DNA of 64,000 bases. It comes from Branchiostoma lanceolatum (lineage: Eukaryota > Chordata > Leptocardii > Amphioxiformes > Branchiostomatidae). The stretch lies in contig NC_089736.1 in assembly GCF_035083965.1 (NCBI RefSeq), forward strand, positions 4,033,501-4,097,500. Direction: 5' to 3'. A program made the translations under genes and the position numbers. The notes below the pieces were generated by a model. That model was not told where the DNA came from and ran no database searches. It saw nothing but the letters and a program-made list of their open reading frames with translations. This document shows positions 1 to 12,000 of this stretch, piece after piece (positions within the stretch are counted from its first letter, which is position 1; each line of letters starts with the position of its first letter).

Positions 1-3000
1 TAGTAGTGTGTGGTCACAACAGGTTGGACTATATACTATTTTTTGAAAAACTTGCATACCTCATTATTGTTGTGCAGTACAGGCTTTGGGATTATGCACC
101 AAGTCATGCAGGATTTCGTGAGACATACCTCGGGATTTACAAGAGAGTTGCGGGACTACGAATTGTGTCTCATCATCCATTTTGTGGTGAGAGACCTTGA
201 TAATCAGACCCTGTTAAATGGAGTCTACCATGCATATGGTTCCCAAACGGTTGGGACATATTTCTTTGCAATTCTTAAGACCATTTAAAATAGTTCGCAA
301 ATTCGGGGTTCACGGACCTCTCAAAAGGTTTAGCTAACGCCGTAGAGAGCAAAGTTAATCATTTTGCTGAACCAAAGGTGTGTACACGCAGTTACTTATT
401 AAGTTTATCTTGAACTCAGGGCCTTTACTGCATGCAGCTGGTTTTAAGGTCTCACGTAAAGAGTTATGTGCGAGTCACACAAACTCCCAGGATTTGATGC
501 ATATCTCGAAGCCTGTACTGTACATGCACCATAATATGTATAAAAGTCATGATAGAGTACAGTACATGACATTTTATTCTGTACAATGTTTACCAAACTG
601 CTTTCCTGTGGCATCAAATTATGGATGCACACACTGTCATATAAGATTAATTTTTAAGTTGTTAAAATTTGGCAGACATACTTATGAAACATATTTTCAC
701 ATGTCAACAACATTGAACCCAGGAATTGCCATCTGCACCAGGCTAAGTGTCTATAAATCTATAATGTATTTTTGCAAACAATCCAATATGTATTTTTGTT
801 TTGCTGATACCTCAACTCAATTCCTCTCTTTCAAACATCACAAGGGAGGGACAGTTTTAGCAATGGTATATGGAACTAAAAATTCAGAGGATCACAGACA
901 TGCCCTTTCCCAACATTTTTCATTGTCATTTTTAGGGATCTGCATGCATTGGGAGATCCCGACATCTTCGCATTGCGCTGAATCCCAGAAGACAGCGGCC
1001 ACGTATTACGTTCTAGATCATGCCGGCTGAACGCTTGGCACATATTTTACAAATTAAATGTTAAATCAAATGCCCCGGCCTCGAGTTTCGCAAAGTCTAA
1101 ACGGCTGATTACGCTTTGCGGCATGCAGATCCCTTTTTTGAAAGGATTCTAGAAGTACAAGCCAACTTACAGTCACAGTCCGATGTTCTCTTGTCTTGTA
1201 GATAGCTGACAGATCCCACAGCACACACAGATAGGTCCTGGAACAATTCTCCTGGAATAAGGACAGGTACACAGGACAGCCGACAGGTCCCACAGGAACA
1301 CAGCCAAGTCCTCCTTGAATATCGACAGGTCCGGCATGGTCAGGTATGCAGTATCAGCTTCCCGTAACCTGGGGTGTAAAAGAAAAATTATTCAGAAAAA
1401 TCACATGCCAAATTAACATATACCAACAATATTCACATGCATTGTAACATTTCATGCTATTCATAACATTTGTTACATTTCTAAAACCTGCTTTGAGTTG
1501 GGAAAAAGATATCATGTGAATAAAATACCACAGCAAATTACTGTAACATTCAGTCAAAAGTAAAGATGAATTCAAAACAATTTCCATAAGGCACGTGTAC
1601 AACACACATCTCACGTTCACAGGGTATTGAGTCAAAATGCTGCAAATACATGAGGGGTAAAAGGAAATATGACAATAAAAATTCTATGTTGCAAATGAAA
1701 AGTGAAGTCATGATGGAGTCTTAGAACCAGGTGTACAATGTTGTAGTGTCTTAGACATAATCATGATCCAAAATATTTTTAGAATGCAATTAAAGGATCT
1801 TAAAAGAGTTGTGAAAGTTAAGGAGTGAAAGAGTCGGCAAGATAGGAATGGGAGGGTGTGACAGTGTACTTGAAAAAAAAGTAAGTGTACGAAGGTGTTG
1901 TCTTGTGTTAATAAAGAAACCATACTCGCAACACCCCATCTTCTTTCACTGCTCTGCTGATCAAAGTCTGCTTCTTCCTCCCAACAGGTTACAGTCTGGT
2001 CTCTGGGGTCTCATCTTCAAGAAAGACAAACAAAAGTCAGAGCTTTGACAGCAGCAGTTGGCCTTTCTGACAACTAACATCTAGAATGTCATGCTGCATT
2101 CATACTGATCTTTCTTCAGCTGGTATGCATGTTGCCAACTACAAAAGTTTGAATTCTAGATTGCAATTTAGCTTTTAGAAGCAGTTCCTAAACGAAGCAT
2201 GAACAGCCAGGATTGATCATAATTTTTGCCCAGGAAGAAAGTCTATCAAACTTCAAAATTTCATTGACAACATTGAATATGAATATGGTATTGTGTAGAT
2301 TTGTATACATTTGCAATCTGTAATACACTTTCTTAATGTCAAGGTGCAGTTAAAACAACACAAACTAGGTTACTTGATGTTAGAAAGGAGGATACGATAT
2401 TCCATGCAATTGCGAGTCCTCTTGAAGTTTAGAAAAAAGTACCTGGTATGTAAAACCTTAGCACTATACAAGAAATACTTTGTTTTGAAAGTCTCACAGA
2501 CTGAATAAAAGTTATGATAGGGAACTGTGCATCTCTTACTGAAGTGTGAATGCAGAGTGAAGAATGTTTTGTTCAGAAAAATACTATTTGAAGAAACAAA
2601 ACATCTATTTCTGGAGTTGAGTTTCCCGTTAGATAAACTGGTATCTGCTAGCACCATCACAGTACTTATCTACAGTTTTCTTTTGTCTGTAGTATGTGGA
2701 AAGACTCAAAGACATGTACGTACCGTTCAGTTTACATCAGGACCAGGCCATAACTTTCTTTCAATTTTTATTGAGACTTCAAGCTTTCTTTTATTGAATA
2801 GAACATTGAATATATATTTATGGATGATATACTCTGGGAACCCGAAACTGATGCGAGCAAAGCATGCAAATAAAGATAAAAGTTTGGCAAAAAAGTTGTC
2901 TTCAGTATGAAATCTACGTGGTCAGGAAGGTTGAACAAATAAATAAACAGAGTATGGTATATCAAATAATAGATTCTTCATTTTTGTTCTTTCATATCTT

Positions 3001-3526
3001 CTTTCATATCAAGGACTTTGGAACTGACCTTGGCATTCAATTAGTATTAGTATGCATTGTCCGAAATATTTGTTTCCAATTTACGGCATATACTTGCTCA
3101 TTTTTGAGCTACTTTGTATGATGCTGTGTCCGCCTTGTTTACGCGACTATTTTTGGCGGGAACATTAGCGGATTTAATAAGCGCACACGTGCGCATTCCG
3201 ACAGGTGGTCACTGAGCCTGGCGCACCACGTGGAGATAAACAAAGAAGAGACTTTTGTTATTACAACCTGTTGCACATATGTCAACTGAAACTTTCTACA
3301 ATAGACTGGTGGCACAAAGCTTCATTCAATGTTTTATAAGCACACCACAAATTGCGAATATTCAAGAAAATGGGGCAAAATGAACCCTTCCCAAGCCTCG
3401 CGGTCTTAAATGAAGAATTGTCGCCAGGATTTAAAAAAAATACACACATTTATAAAAAGACATAACCTTCACATGCCCTTACTGGTTGCTTATAAACAAT
3501 ATGGACAGAATGATTTGTTATTTTAC
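1..3526. other. Mostly unassigned noncoding DNA, left edge
   Basis: No convincing gene was recognised. On the minus strand a good splice acceptor (pyrimidine tract then CCCCAG) precedes an interval at about 1370-1168 that ends at a GTAAGT donor. One frame stays open for about 63 codons. Inside it a unit of roughly 65 bp is imperfectly duplicated, and the copies read similar peptides (DLSIFKEDLAVF..LWDLSA and YLSLFQEN..LWDLSA) in different frames. A second weak interval (about 2009-1925, minus) reads DQTVTCWEEEADFDQQ. These may be exons of the gene whose possible first exon lies at 3527-3578, but the phases do not chain cleanly. Confidence 0.3.
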
Positions 3527-3578
3527 CTTGTATGAACTCGTCTTCTCCACTGTCCACACCACGCCGCCGCCCGTTCAT
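3527..3578 (-). CDS. Possible first coding exon of an unidentified minus-strand gene
   Basis: On the minus strand an ATG at 3578 opens 17 codons reading MNGRRRGVDSGEDEFIQ and ends in phase 1 at a fair donor (CAAG|GTAAAA). The surrounding sequence is GC-rich compared with its AT-rich flanks, as expected near a transcription start. Another ATG just upstream meets a stop after two codons. No domain can be recognised in so short a piece, and later exons toward lower coordinates are not secure. It could be chance. Confidence 0.3.
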
Positions 3579-4444
3579 TTCGCCATGTTGTCTTCTCCAA
3601 ATTCCACACGCCAGGAAACAAACATTTTCTCATCAAGCCACCAAGATATGTCAGTTTAAGTCCACCGGGGTAGCGTCCCAACGTTATGCTTCAAGCGTAT
3701 GGAAAAGATTCTACGGAAAAAACAGCAAAAATAAGCCGAAAAGTTGCAAACAAAGTAGAAGAAAACTCCACAGCATTTTCCGTCATACAACAACAGCAGT
3801 TACCAGTTTAGACTATGCCAAATGTGTTTTTACACGGGGGTGAAAAAATTGCCACACCTAATTTTTGATTTCAATTTCTATTCATACGTCGACAAGTACA
3901 TTTTATCACCAAGTTTGTTAAAAATCTCGTAAAAATTGTTGTTATGGTTGTCACCTTCCTATTTCAGACTGTAGGTATACGCTTCAAACATATCGTCTAT
4001 CTTGGTACGTCTCCCACAATACGTTATCAGTTGGACCGATCCAGTTCAACCAATGACACGCGTCCGTGTGCCTCATTAATTCAGCTTTTTTTACGGTCCT
4101 TTTTTAGCGTCCTCTATCCCTCAGTTTGCAAACTGCAGCATTGCGCACATTTGCGAGGATAGGATACACCAAGCAGGTAGCGTGGAGCCTCCTTGTGCAG
4201 ACCAAACCAAAATGGCATCAGAAAGGACAGTGTTTCTAACCATATTTTGGCTGCAAAGAAGGGCGTTAACGAAAGTCAATTGGATTTTAGATCGATAAAC
4301 GGTTATACTGTGATGTATTCACTAAAACTGGGTAATCAGGGCATAGGAGAGTTCAAGGTTGACCTTTAGGAACCTCGGGTCACCTCGGAAGGTCACTACT
4401 ATATCCTGGTTATCCAGCTTAAAACCATATAGCACAGTACAACC

Positions 4445-4835
4445 GATTGTCGATCTAAAAAAAAGTAAAGTAAAGTAAAGTAGGCATCCACAATTGAGGT
4501 GAAGCATAATGCTTTTTCAAGTAGCTAGTGGTAGTGCAATGCGGCTTCACCACGGCTCGCGTTTTTGGCCAAGCACACCGGGTCACCCCTACTCTTCTCG
4601 ATAAGTGTGTTGAGTTCTTGTACGTGCAGAGGTTTGGCGCCCTAAAGCTCCCTCATACACGGGGCCGCCGTCTTTACGTCCCCATCCGATAGGACGATGC
4701 GCATCTTTTCCAGTCATGTCCAGGCCCGGGCGCGAACTCGGGCCGCTGGCTCCACGGAATTTGAACCAGATGTGGGATGTGGTGAGAGGCAGAGTGCGCA
4801 GACCTCTACACCACGCAATGAATTCCTCCTGAAAT
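4445..4835 (-). mobile_element. tRNA-derived SINE, left arm of the fold-back
   Basis: Read on the minus strand, it begins with a tRNA-like head having an A-box-like segment (GGTGTAGAGGTC) and a B box (GGTTCAAATTCC). A conserved core of about 250 bp follows, and then a CTTTA-type repeat tail near 4460. The same SINE sits inverted in the right arm, so it probably inserted before the arm was duplicated. Confidence 0.65.
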
Positions 4836-5474
4836 CGATTACTTTTTTTTTTTACATCAAACAGGTCGTGTAGAGTCTCCTTGGGTAAACCTAATTAAAA
4901 TGATATTTGAAAGGAGACACATCAGGGCTCTGAATACTTTTGAAAACCGATGGTGCCCGCAAACAGTGTTTACCTAAGGAGGTTTTATATAGAACCTCCT
5001 TGGTTTACCGTGACATTTCCTTCACTTTGAGGAGGACAACCTTTCCAGTGATCTTCGCGGAAGCGAAGGAACAGCCATCATCCTTTACTTTGGGAAATTC
5101 TTTACCCACCATCTGTTTTCAAAAGTGTTCCGAGTCCTGATGTGTCTCCTTTCCAATGCCATTTTGGTGTGGTCTACCCAAGGAAGCTCTACAACAACAG
5201 CTTGGTGTATCCTATCCTTGCAGCGGTGCGGTTGATCACGGTTCGCAATTCTGCAGTTGGCGGGCTGATAGATAGGGGGCGCTAAAACATGACCGTGAAA
5301 GAACTTGAATTTATATGAGGCACACGGACTGAAGAGTGGCATCCGTTGGTTGTAATCCTTAAAACCCTTATAACTTCTGATAGAATTGACGGATTTTGTT
5401 GATTCAATGCCCAAAACGCAGAGAATAATATGGTCAATCAATATAATGTATTACACAAGGGTGTAAAAAAAAAG

Positions 5475-5865
5475 TAATCGATTTCAGGAGGAATTCATTG
5501 CGTGGTGCAGAGGTCTGTGCACTCTGCCTCTCACCACGTCCTACATCTGGTTCAAATTCCGTGGAGCCAGGGGCCCGAGTTCGCTCCCGGGCCTGGTGGG
5601 ACATGACTGGAAAAGATGCGCATCGTCCTATCGGATGGGGACGTAAAGACGGCGGCCCCGTGTATGAGGGAGCTTTAGGGCGTCAAATCTCTGCACGTAC
5701 AAGAACTCAACACACTTATTGAGAAGAGTAGGGGTGACCCGGTGTCCTTGGCCAAAAACGCGAGCCATGGCGAAGCCGCATTGCACTACCACTAGCTACT
5801 TAAAAAGCATTATGCTTCACCTCAATTGAGGATGCCTACTTTACTTTAATTTTTTTTAGATCGAC
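5475..5865 (+). mobile_element. tRNA-derived SINE, right arm of the fold-back
   Basis: Mirror copy of the SINE in the left arm. The tRNA-like head with the B box GGTTCAAATTCC lies near 5550, and the tail of CTTTA-like repeats near 5845. Differences between the two copies are scattered substitutions and a short tail-length change, consistent with one duplication event followed by drift. Confidence 0.65.
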
Positions 5866-6894
5866 AATCGGTTGTACTGTGCTATATGGTTTTGAGCTGG
5901 ATAACCAGGATATAGTAGTGACCTTCCGAGGTGACCCGAGGTCCCTAAAGGTCAACTTTGAAATCTCCTATGCCCTGATTACCCAGTTTTAGTGAATACA
6001 TCACAGTATAACCGTTATCGATCTAAAATCCAATTGACTTTCGTTAACGCCCTTCTTTGCGGCCAAAATATGGTTACAAACACTGTCCTTTCTGATGCCA
6101 TTTTGGTTTGGTCTGCACAAGGAGGCTCCACGCAACCTGCTCGGTGTATCCTATCCTCGCAAAGGTGCGCAATGCTGCAGTTTGCAAAGTGAGAGATAGA
6201 GGACGCTAAAAAAGGACCGTAAAAAAAGCTGAATTAATGAGGCACACGGACGCGTGTCATTGGTTGAACTGGATCGGTCCAACGGATAACGTATTGTGGG
6301 AGACATGCCAAGATAGACGATATGTTTGAGGCGTATACGTACAGTCAGAAATAGGAAAGTGACCACCATAACGATTATCTTAAAGAGACTTTTAACAAAC
6401 CTGGTGATAAAATGTACTTGTCGACGTATGAATAGAAATTGATATCAAAAATTAGATGTGGTAATTTGTACACCCCCTTGTAAAAAAATACATTTGGCAT
6501 GGTCTAAACTGGTACTGCTGTTGTTGTATGACGGGGAAAGCCGTGGAGTTTTCTTCTACTTTGTTTGCAACTTTTCGGCCCCCAAAAACGGACTTAAAAG
6601 AGTCATAACTTGTTATAAATGCGAAATATAGAACAAAAACATACTTTCTTGTGATTCCTGTGGTTTCTTTTGCTTACAAACCGATTAGATTTCAAGTCAA
6701 CACACAACTTTTTATATGGTCCTCGGACTGACCATCCTTTATTTCTTCACAAGTTCCATTTTCTGGAAGCTCAACAGAATTATAAATATCTTCAGCTATC
6801 AACGTTATGCACTTCAACCTTTCATATTGCATAGAATTCATTTCAATCTGGACACACACATACATGTCCACAAAATGATGTGAAAGATGCACAG

Positions 6895-7075
6895 TATACA
6901 CCCAAAATAGTTACTCAAGCAACTGGATACAATTTTCAAACAGCAGACTTTTCATCAATCACTGACGAAAGACAGTGGATGCTGTCTGAAACGTCTGTTT
7001 CACAATTTTATCCAGTAGCTTGAGTAACTATTTTTGGCGTATGTTACTACCTGGATGTCTAACCTTCATCAACGA
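6895..7075. mobile_element. MITE with terminal inverted repeats
   Basis: The segment AAAATAGTTACTCAAGCAAC near 6905 recurs inverted near 7016-7037. An adjoining end segment (CCTGGATGTCTAACCTTCAT) recurs at about 14590 and, inverted, at about 10670. A degraded relative is near 41195. No coding capacity is visible. Confidence 0.55.
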
Positions 7076-7219
7076 TACACAGTATACTCTGACACTGTAA
7101 GACAATGTATGACAATATATAGTTCTCATGACTGTTTTACTTGAATCTTTAATTTTAGAAATCATTCTGTGTTGTTAATTGATCAACATGTGTGACCCTT
7201 TTATCATTATCAACCTGGG

Positions 7220-7400
7220 CATGGAATACTGTTAATGCAGAAATGTTCTCGGTGGTTTTATGTTCGCGGTTTTCGTGGCGAACGTTTCACAGTGAACATA
7301 AAACCACCGCAAACATTTTGGTCCAATATTGTAGCAGTATGTGACTGTAGCACTCCTGCGAAATTAAAACCATGCGAACTTAAATGCATTTACAGTATCC
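7220..7400. mobile_element. Short palindromic MITE
   Basis: The ends form an imperfect inverted repeat: the sequence after AATACTG at 7225 pairs with the one before CAGTAT at about 7392. Internally, TGGTTTTATGTTCGC is repeated in inverted orientation several times. It has no reading frame and is a non-autonomous DNA element by structure only. Confidence 0.5.
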
Positions 7401-9016
7401 CTTCAAATTAGGAGTAGAAGAAAAAACAGTACTATCCCTCCAAGGCAATATGTGTGCTAGGGTATCAAGAAGGCTCTTTATAACTGGAGTTTGAGAATGT
7501 TGTAATTACTAAGTAACATATGTTTATAATATAATGTTTGCGGATATGATAATGTGTAAGACTTTTTTGGGACAGTCTGACAGGTTGTATGATTTGTTTT
7601 TCCCCACATACATATTGCTGACACTTTTCTTAGGCTACTTTTTTCTACAATTCTTGACTACAAGAAATGTCCATGTGCTGTGCAATTTTATTCTATTTCA
7701 CTTCTGTCATAATTTACAGCTTTCTATGAAATGTGTGACATTCAATAATGATATATTACATACATTTTTGTAACATAGTACTACAATGTATTGCAATTCA
7801 CAAAACTTAAAAATAAATTACACTGGATGACAATATACCCTCGTATCAATGTATCTTGAGTTGTTTCATATCAAAATTACCTTAAACTTAAAGTTCAAAA
7901 ATAACTTTATATCTCACCATGAAAATTAGTTCTTTAAGCAGGGTAATAAGTGGCTAAAGAGCGGATTGATAAATACATGTTGTAGAATAAATATCAGTAC
8001 CTACTTAATTAACACTTCTACCTGCTTGTAATTATTCAAACTGGTTTGGTCATGTGGACTGTATTATCTTGCAATCTTGGAATTGCAAATCATATTGAGT
8101 GAGGTACAGTATATGTTTAGGTATTGCCAACAATTCGGACAGACAGAAATATGTTCTTTCCACCACCGGCACTTACATTTTGTGTACAGTGCACCAGTAA
8201 GAATCACCTAGCCACCATCTCGTGGTCCCTAAGAGTATTTTCCCCACTGACCTAAGCATTCACTTACGAACCCTGTCTATAAAGACCACCTGTGACTATT
8301 TTCTTCATGTTGGTCACTTTAGACAGGCTTGACTGTATATAATCTATCAACAAGCACAACAACACAAATTCCTTTTCCACAAAGGCATAACCAAAAAATA
8401 ACAATCATTAAATGACAAAATAAATGGCAATAGATCAACATCCTTCTCATGTTCAAGTTTCTTGAGTGGTCTCTTTTTCAACAGGTTTGACATTATTTAA
8501 TGAGTCGTAGAACAATAACAATACAGTAACAAAAATGTCACTGGCTCTGCCCCAAAACCATTGTAGAAAAAACACTTGATAATCACGAAATGAAAAAAAT
8601 TGATGAAAGATGCACATTTTCTTTGTGTAGACTATAGACAGGTTTGACTGTATTATGTAACAGCAAGAAAAATAACAACAAAATTGCCTCTGCCCAAAAG
8701 CATAGGGCCATGTTGACCCTTGAAGGTCCATGTTGATTTGATTGTATGGATGACATATACATGCACATGAATTTTCAGTAGCTGCAAAACGAGTAGATAT
8801 ATGCCGTAATTTGAATAGTTTCAACCAAGTGAACCAGTCAGAATTGCCTTGAAGAAGGTAACAGATGGTTGCCGAAACGTTGGTTGAATAAAATCACTTG
8901 GTTGTGTAAAAAGAGTCTTTTAATCAAACAGATACAATGTTGTTGATAGCCTTGTCATCCATACCATCGAATCAACATGGCCTACCAAAAAAAAACCTAC
9001 TCTCCCAACCTCTTTA
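7401..9016. other. AT-rich noncoding DNA 3' of PLEKHA8
   Basis: No exon is supported. At about 8836-8925 there is a half copy of the palindromic MITE family seen complete at 15692-16035. Two short related stretches (near 8270-8345 and 8630-8660, sharing GACAGG.TTGACTGTAT) look like fragments of another repeat. The 3' untranslated region of PLEKHA8 must lie here, but its end was not identified. Confidence 0.5.
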
Positions 9017-12000
9017 CTACCCTACCACCTCCTGTGAGTCTAGGTTATGAGTCACGTAAAACTCGTGCAGAATCGTGGTCAGGACTCCGAGCGCGTCGGC
9101 GTAGGTTTCGGCATCCTGCATCAGCGCCTTTTCCACTACAGGCGTGCCCTTGTACTCATCCCCCGCTGCTGATGTCACCTTTGTCTGGAAGTCTTCGTAT
9201 GACGGAACTGCTTTTATTGCAAGCTGTCAAGACGGAAAAGAACATGATGAGCATCTGTCAGTCATTTTTTCGTTTCTCAGTCAATTGTCAGCATTTTACA
9301 AGATCCAAAGGCCACTTACAGGATCCAGATTACATGAGTAGGACTGAAATAGCATGCTTGAGGCAAGTTTGACTGAGACTAAGTCCATATTTGGCAATCA
9401 TGACATGACTGGACTTGTTACTTTAGGTGTATGTTATATACAAGCCACAACAGCTGAGTCTTCCTCAAGAAACCACAAGTTATTCATTATTCATCCAAAC
9501 AAGAAAGCACAACATAAACAAATGATTTGATGATTATTGAATTGGAGATTGAACATACACATTTGTATATTTTGCAATGTCAAGCACAATTCTTATATGT
9601 TCACACAAATTTTGTAGTATACTACCGTCTAATGTTTTTTAACTTGCAAAAAAAACAGGTTCATACTCACAGCAACCACACCTCGAACTACAAAACCGTG
9701 GTATTTCTTCAACGTCTTCTCATATGCATTACCTGTAGAAGCAAAATATGATTGTCACTTAATTATATACATGACATTGTATGCAAGTTTTTGGACATGA
9801 TTACTGCAAGAATTTGTCTGCTAAACCTTCTGTAGAAACAATGCACACAACATGAGTCATCAACATTTTCAACCAATAAAGCGTCTGTGTGGCATAGTGA
9901 CAGAGCATCCGGCTATGAACCAATGAGACCCGGGTTCAATCCCCAGGGGTAAACCCAGATATGTCCAGACATGCACCCAGACGTTGTGCCCTTGGGAAAG
10001 GCAGTCTTATCACAATATTTTCTATATCCTAAGCCCTGCAGTAGGGTTTGGGTTGGCATTAGGACTAAGGGCATCCAGCCGCAAGAACTCTTGCTACAAA
10101 AAAGACTTGATGAGGAGTTCCAGGGCTCCCCCATCCATGTGCAAGCACTTCCAACCCCCATATGATGGGGAATATAAAAGACGTTGAAATGGATAGAGAT
10201 AGAGAGAGAGAGAGAGAGAGAGGAAGCCATCATGGATGTACTCACCTACAGCTACTGTTAGGTCCCTCTCTCCCTGTACAATCTCTATAAATAATTCTCG
10301 GGAAAACTGAAGACCCCTGTGGAAAGCGGAAGATATGGTTTAGAATCAGAAACAGAAAATCATTACGAATACCATTATCATCATCGTCATGTTGGGTGGG
10401 TTGCCCGGACTAAGTCAACCCTCTTGCTCCAATTGCTACGATCCGCCATTAAGTGCTCTAGATCTTTAGCCCTCACCCCGACGTCCCCAGCAAGTTGGTC
10501 AATGTAAGTCCGTCAGTGTAGGAGTTCACTTACAAGCTCATCTTTGTTTCAGCCATCCTAACACTTGTGTCAGTGTTTCATTGTGTGTGTGAAGAGTATG
10601 ACTGCCTTGAGTGGGAGGGGTGCATAGAGGTAATGCAGAAATCTTTAATCCTCGATACGCTGATGAAGGTTAGACATCCAGGTAGTAAGATATGCCAAAG
10701 ATTTGGTGAATCTTTAATCCTGCTTGCTTCTGAGTGTACATACCGTTTTAACCACATGATGGCATCCGTGGCCGAGTTCTTGACCTGAGTGGTGTTCATG
10801 GCCATCTCCTGTTTGACGATGTCCTGTAACGTGCAGTACACTCCCGGGTTGGTGGAATACTTCTGAGTTAGCTTCTGTGGGTGGGAAACAGAAGGATAGT
10901 ATAGTTCCATGAATAGTTTCATCAGGTTGGCATGTCACTGAATAAAAAGACACTTTTTACACAACCAAGAGATTGATTTCACCAACGTTTCAGTGACCAA
11001 ATAATTCTTTGTAACAGCGTAAAATCTTAGAGACCAAAATACTGACAAGCATCATTCTGCAATTGGCAGCAAAAAAATTCAATGTGTTGTTATTAGATAT
11101 CAATTCATAACAACTTGCAATTTTGCACATTTCATAAAGACAAAATTAGGTTGTGTATAGTGCATCACAATTTGCCATGTGACATTAACTCTTTTAGCAG
11201 AATAATGTTCCAAATTGCAGGTCGAATTTCAAACAACTTGCAGTTTTCCAGGTAAGAGTAAAAACATATTTCTAGCCAGAGTAACTGCACGTAAGAACTC
11301 TTACCCTGATGTTTCCCTGGACGTCCATCTTCACAGGAGCCATGGCTGGGCCTCCTACATGGTCTGGAACAGGACATCACATTAAAATAAATCATTAGAA
11401 CATATCAGGCATTCAAGCAATTAATTTATAACTGTTCAGATGATGAAATTTGCATTTTGGCCATTGACTAGCACTGCATCTATCCCCATCTGCTCAACCA
11501 TCAGCTATCCTGACACAAAAGACTGTCAATCAAATATAATATATGTGTATAGGACCATTAAATTTGAAATAATAGCTTCTTTTCTGTCAAAAGTTTAATT
11601 TTTGCACACAACCAAAAGTGTTTTTTTAACCGATGTTTCGGTGACCATCTCTCACCTTCCTCAGAGAAATTCTACATAAGATTGTAACTAGTTCACTTTG
11701 CACTGCAGCTAGGTGTCAAAGCATAAAGATGGTTGAATGAAACACTTGGTTGTGTTCAAAGAGTCTTTTTACTCAATATTTATATTTGCAGCTTCTTCTC
11801 TTTAAACAGCATGTACACAATACAGGTACTAACCAAAGAAAGGTAGCATGTCGTTGCAGGCATCTAGGAATGGTCCGGTGGGGATGTCACCGTTTACTGT
11901 CAGTCGGACATCTGTAAAACTGGGGAAACAGACAAAGTTAAAGTTATTATAAGTAATCTGGAGTGTTTAAGACTCAATGATGTCTGAATCTGCTATTAGT

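Larger units (their letters stand above)
3740..6585. repeat. Large nested fold-back (inverted-repeat) element
   Basis: The arm at about 3740-4853 recurs as an inverted copy at about 5462-6585. Similarity is high along the length: predicted peptides of the two arms on opposite strands (around 3944-4162 and 6151-6369) differ at only a few residues. The 0.6-kb centre is itself folded, since the segment at 4866-4960 is inverted against about 5080-5200. A third, more diverged copy of the arm core lies at about 5150-5400 in the same orientation as the right arm. No transposase was seen, so this is a non-autonomous fold-back element or an inverted duplication. Outer boundaries and target-site duplications were not resolved. 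Confidence 0.8.

Noticed and set aside
380-1030. 216-codon plus-strand frame
   Set aside because: No recognisable domain, uneven codon character and no splice context. The length is within what chance allows in 64 kb, though it is the longest such frame in the left region.
3944-6369. Matching 72-residue frames on opposite strands as a gene pair
   Set aside because: They are the two arms of the fold-back element read on opposite strands. The similarity follows from the inverted repeat, and no family or splice pattern supports coding.
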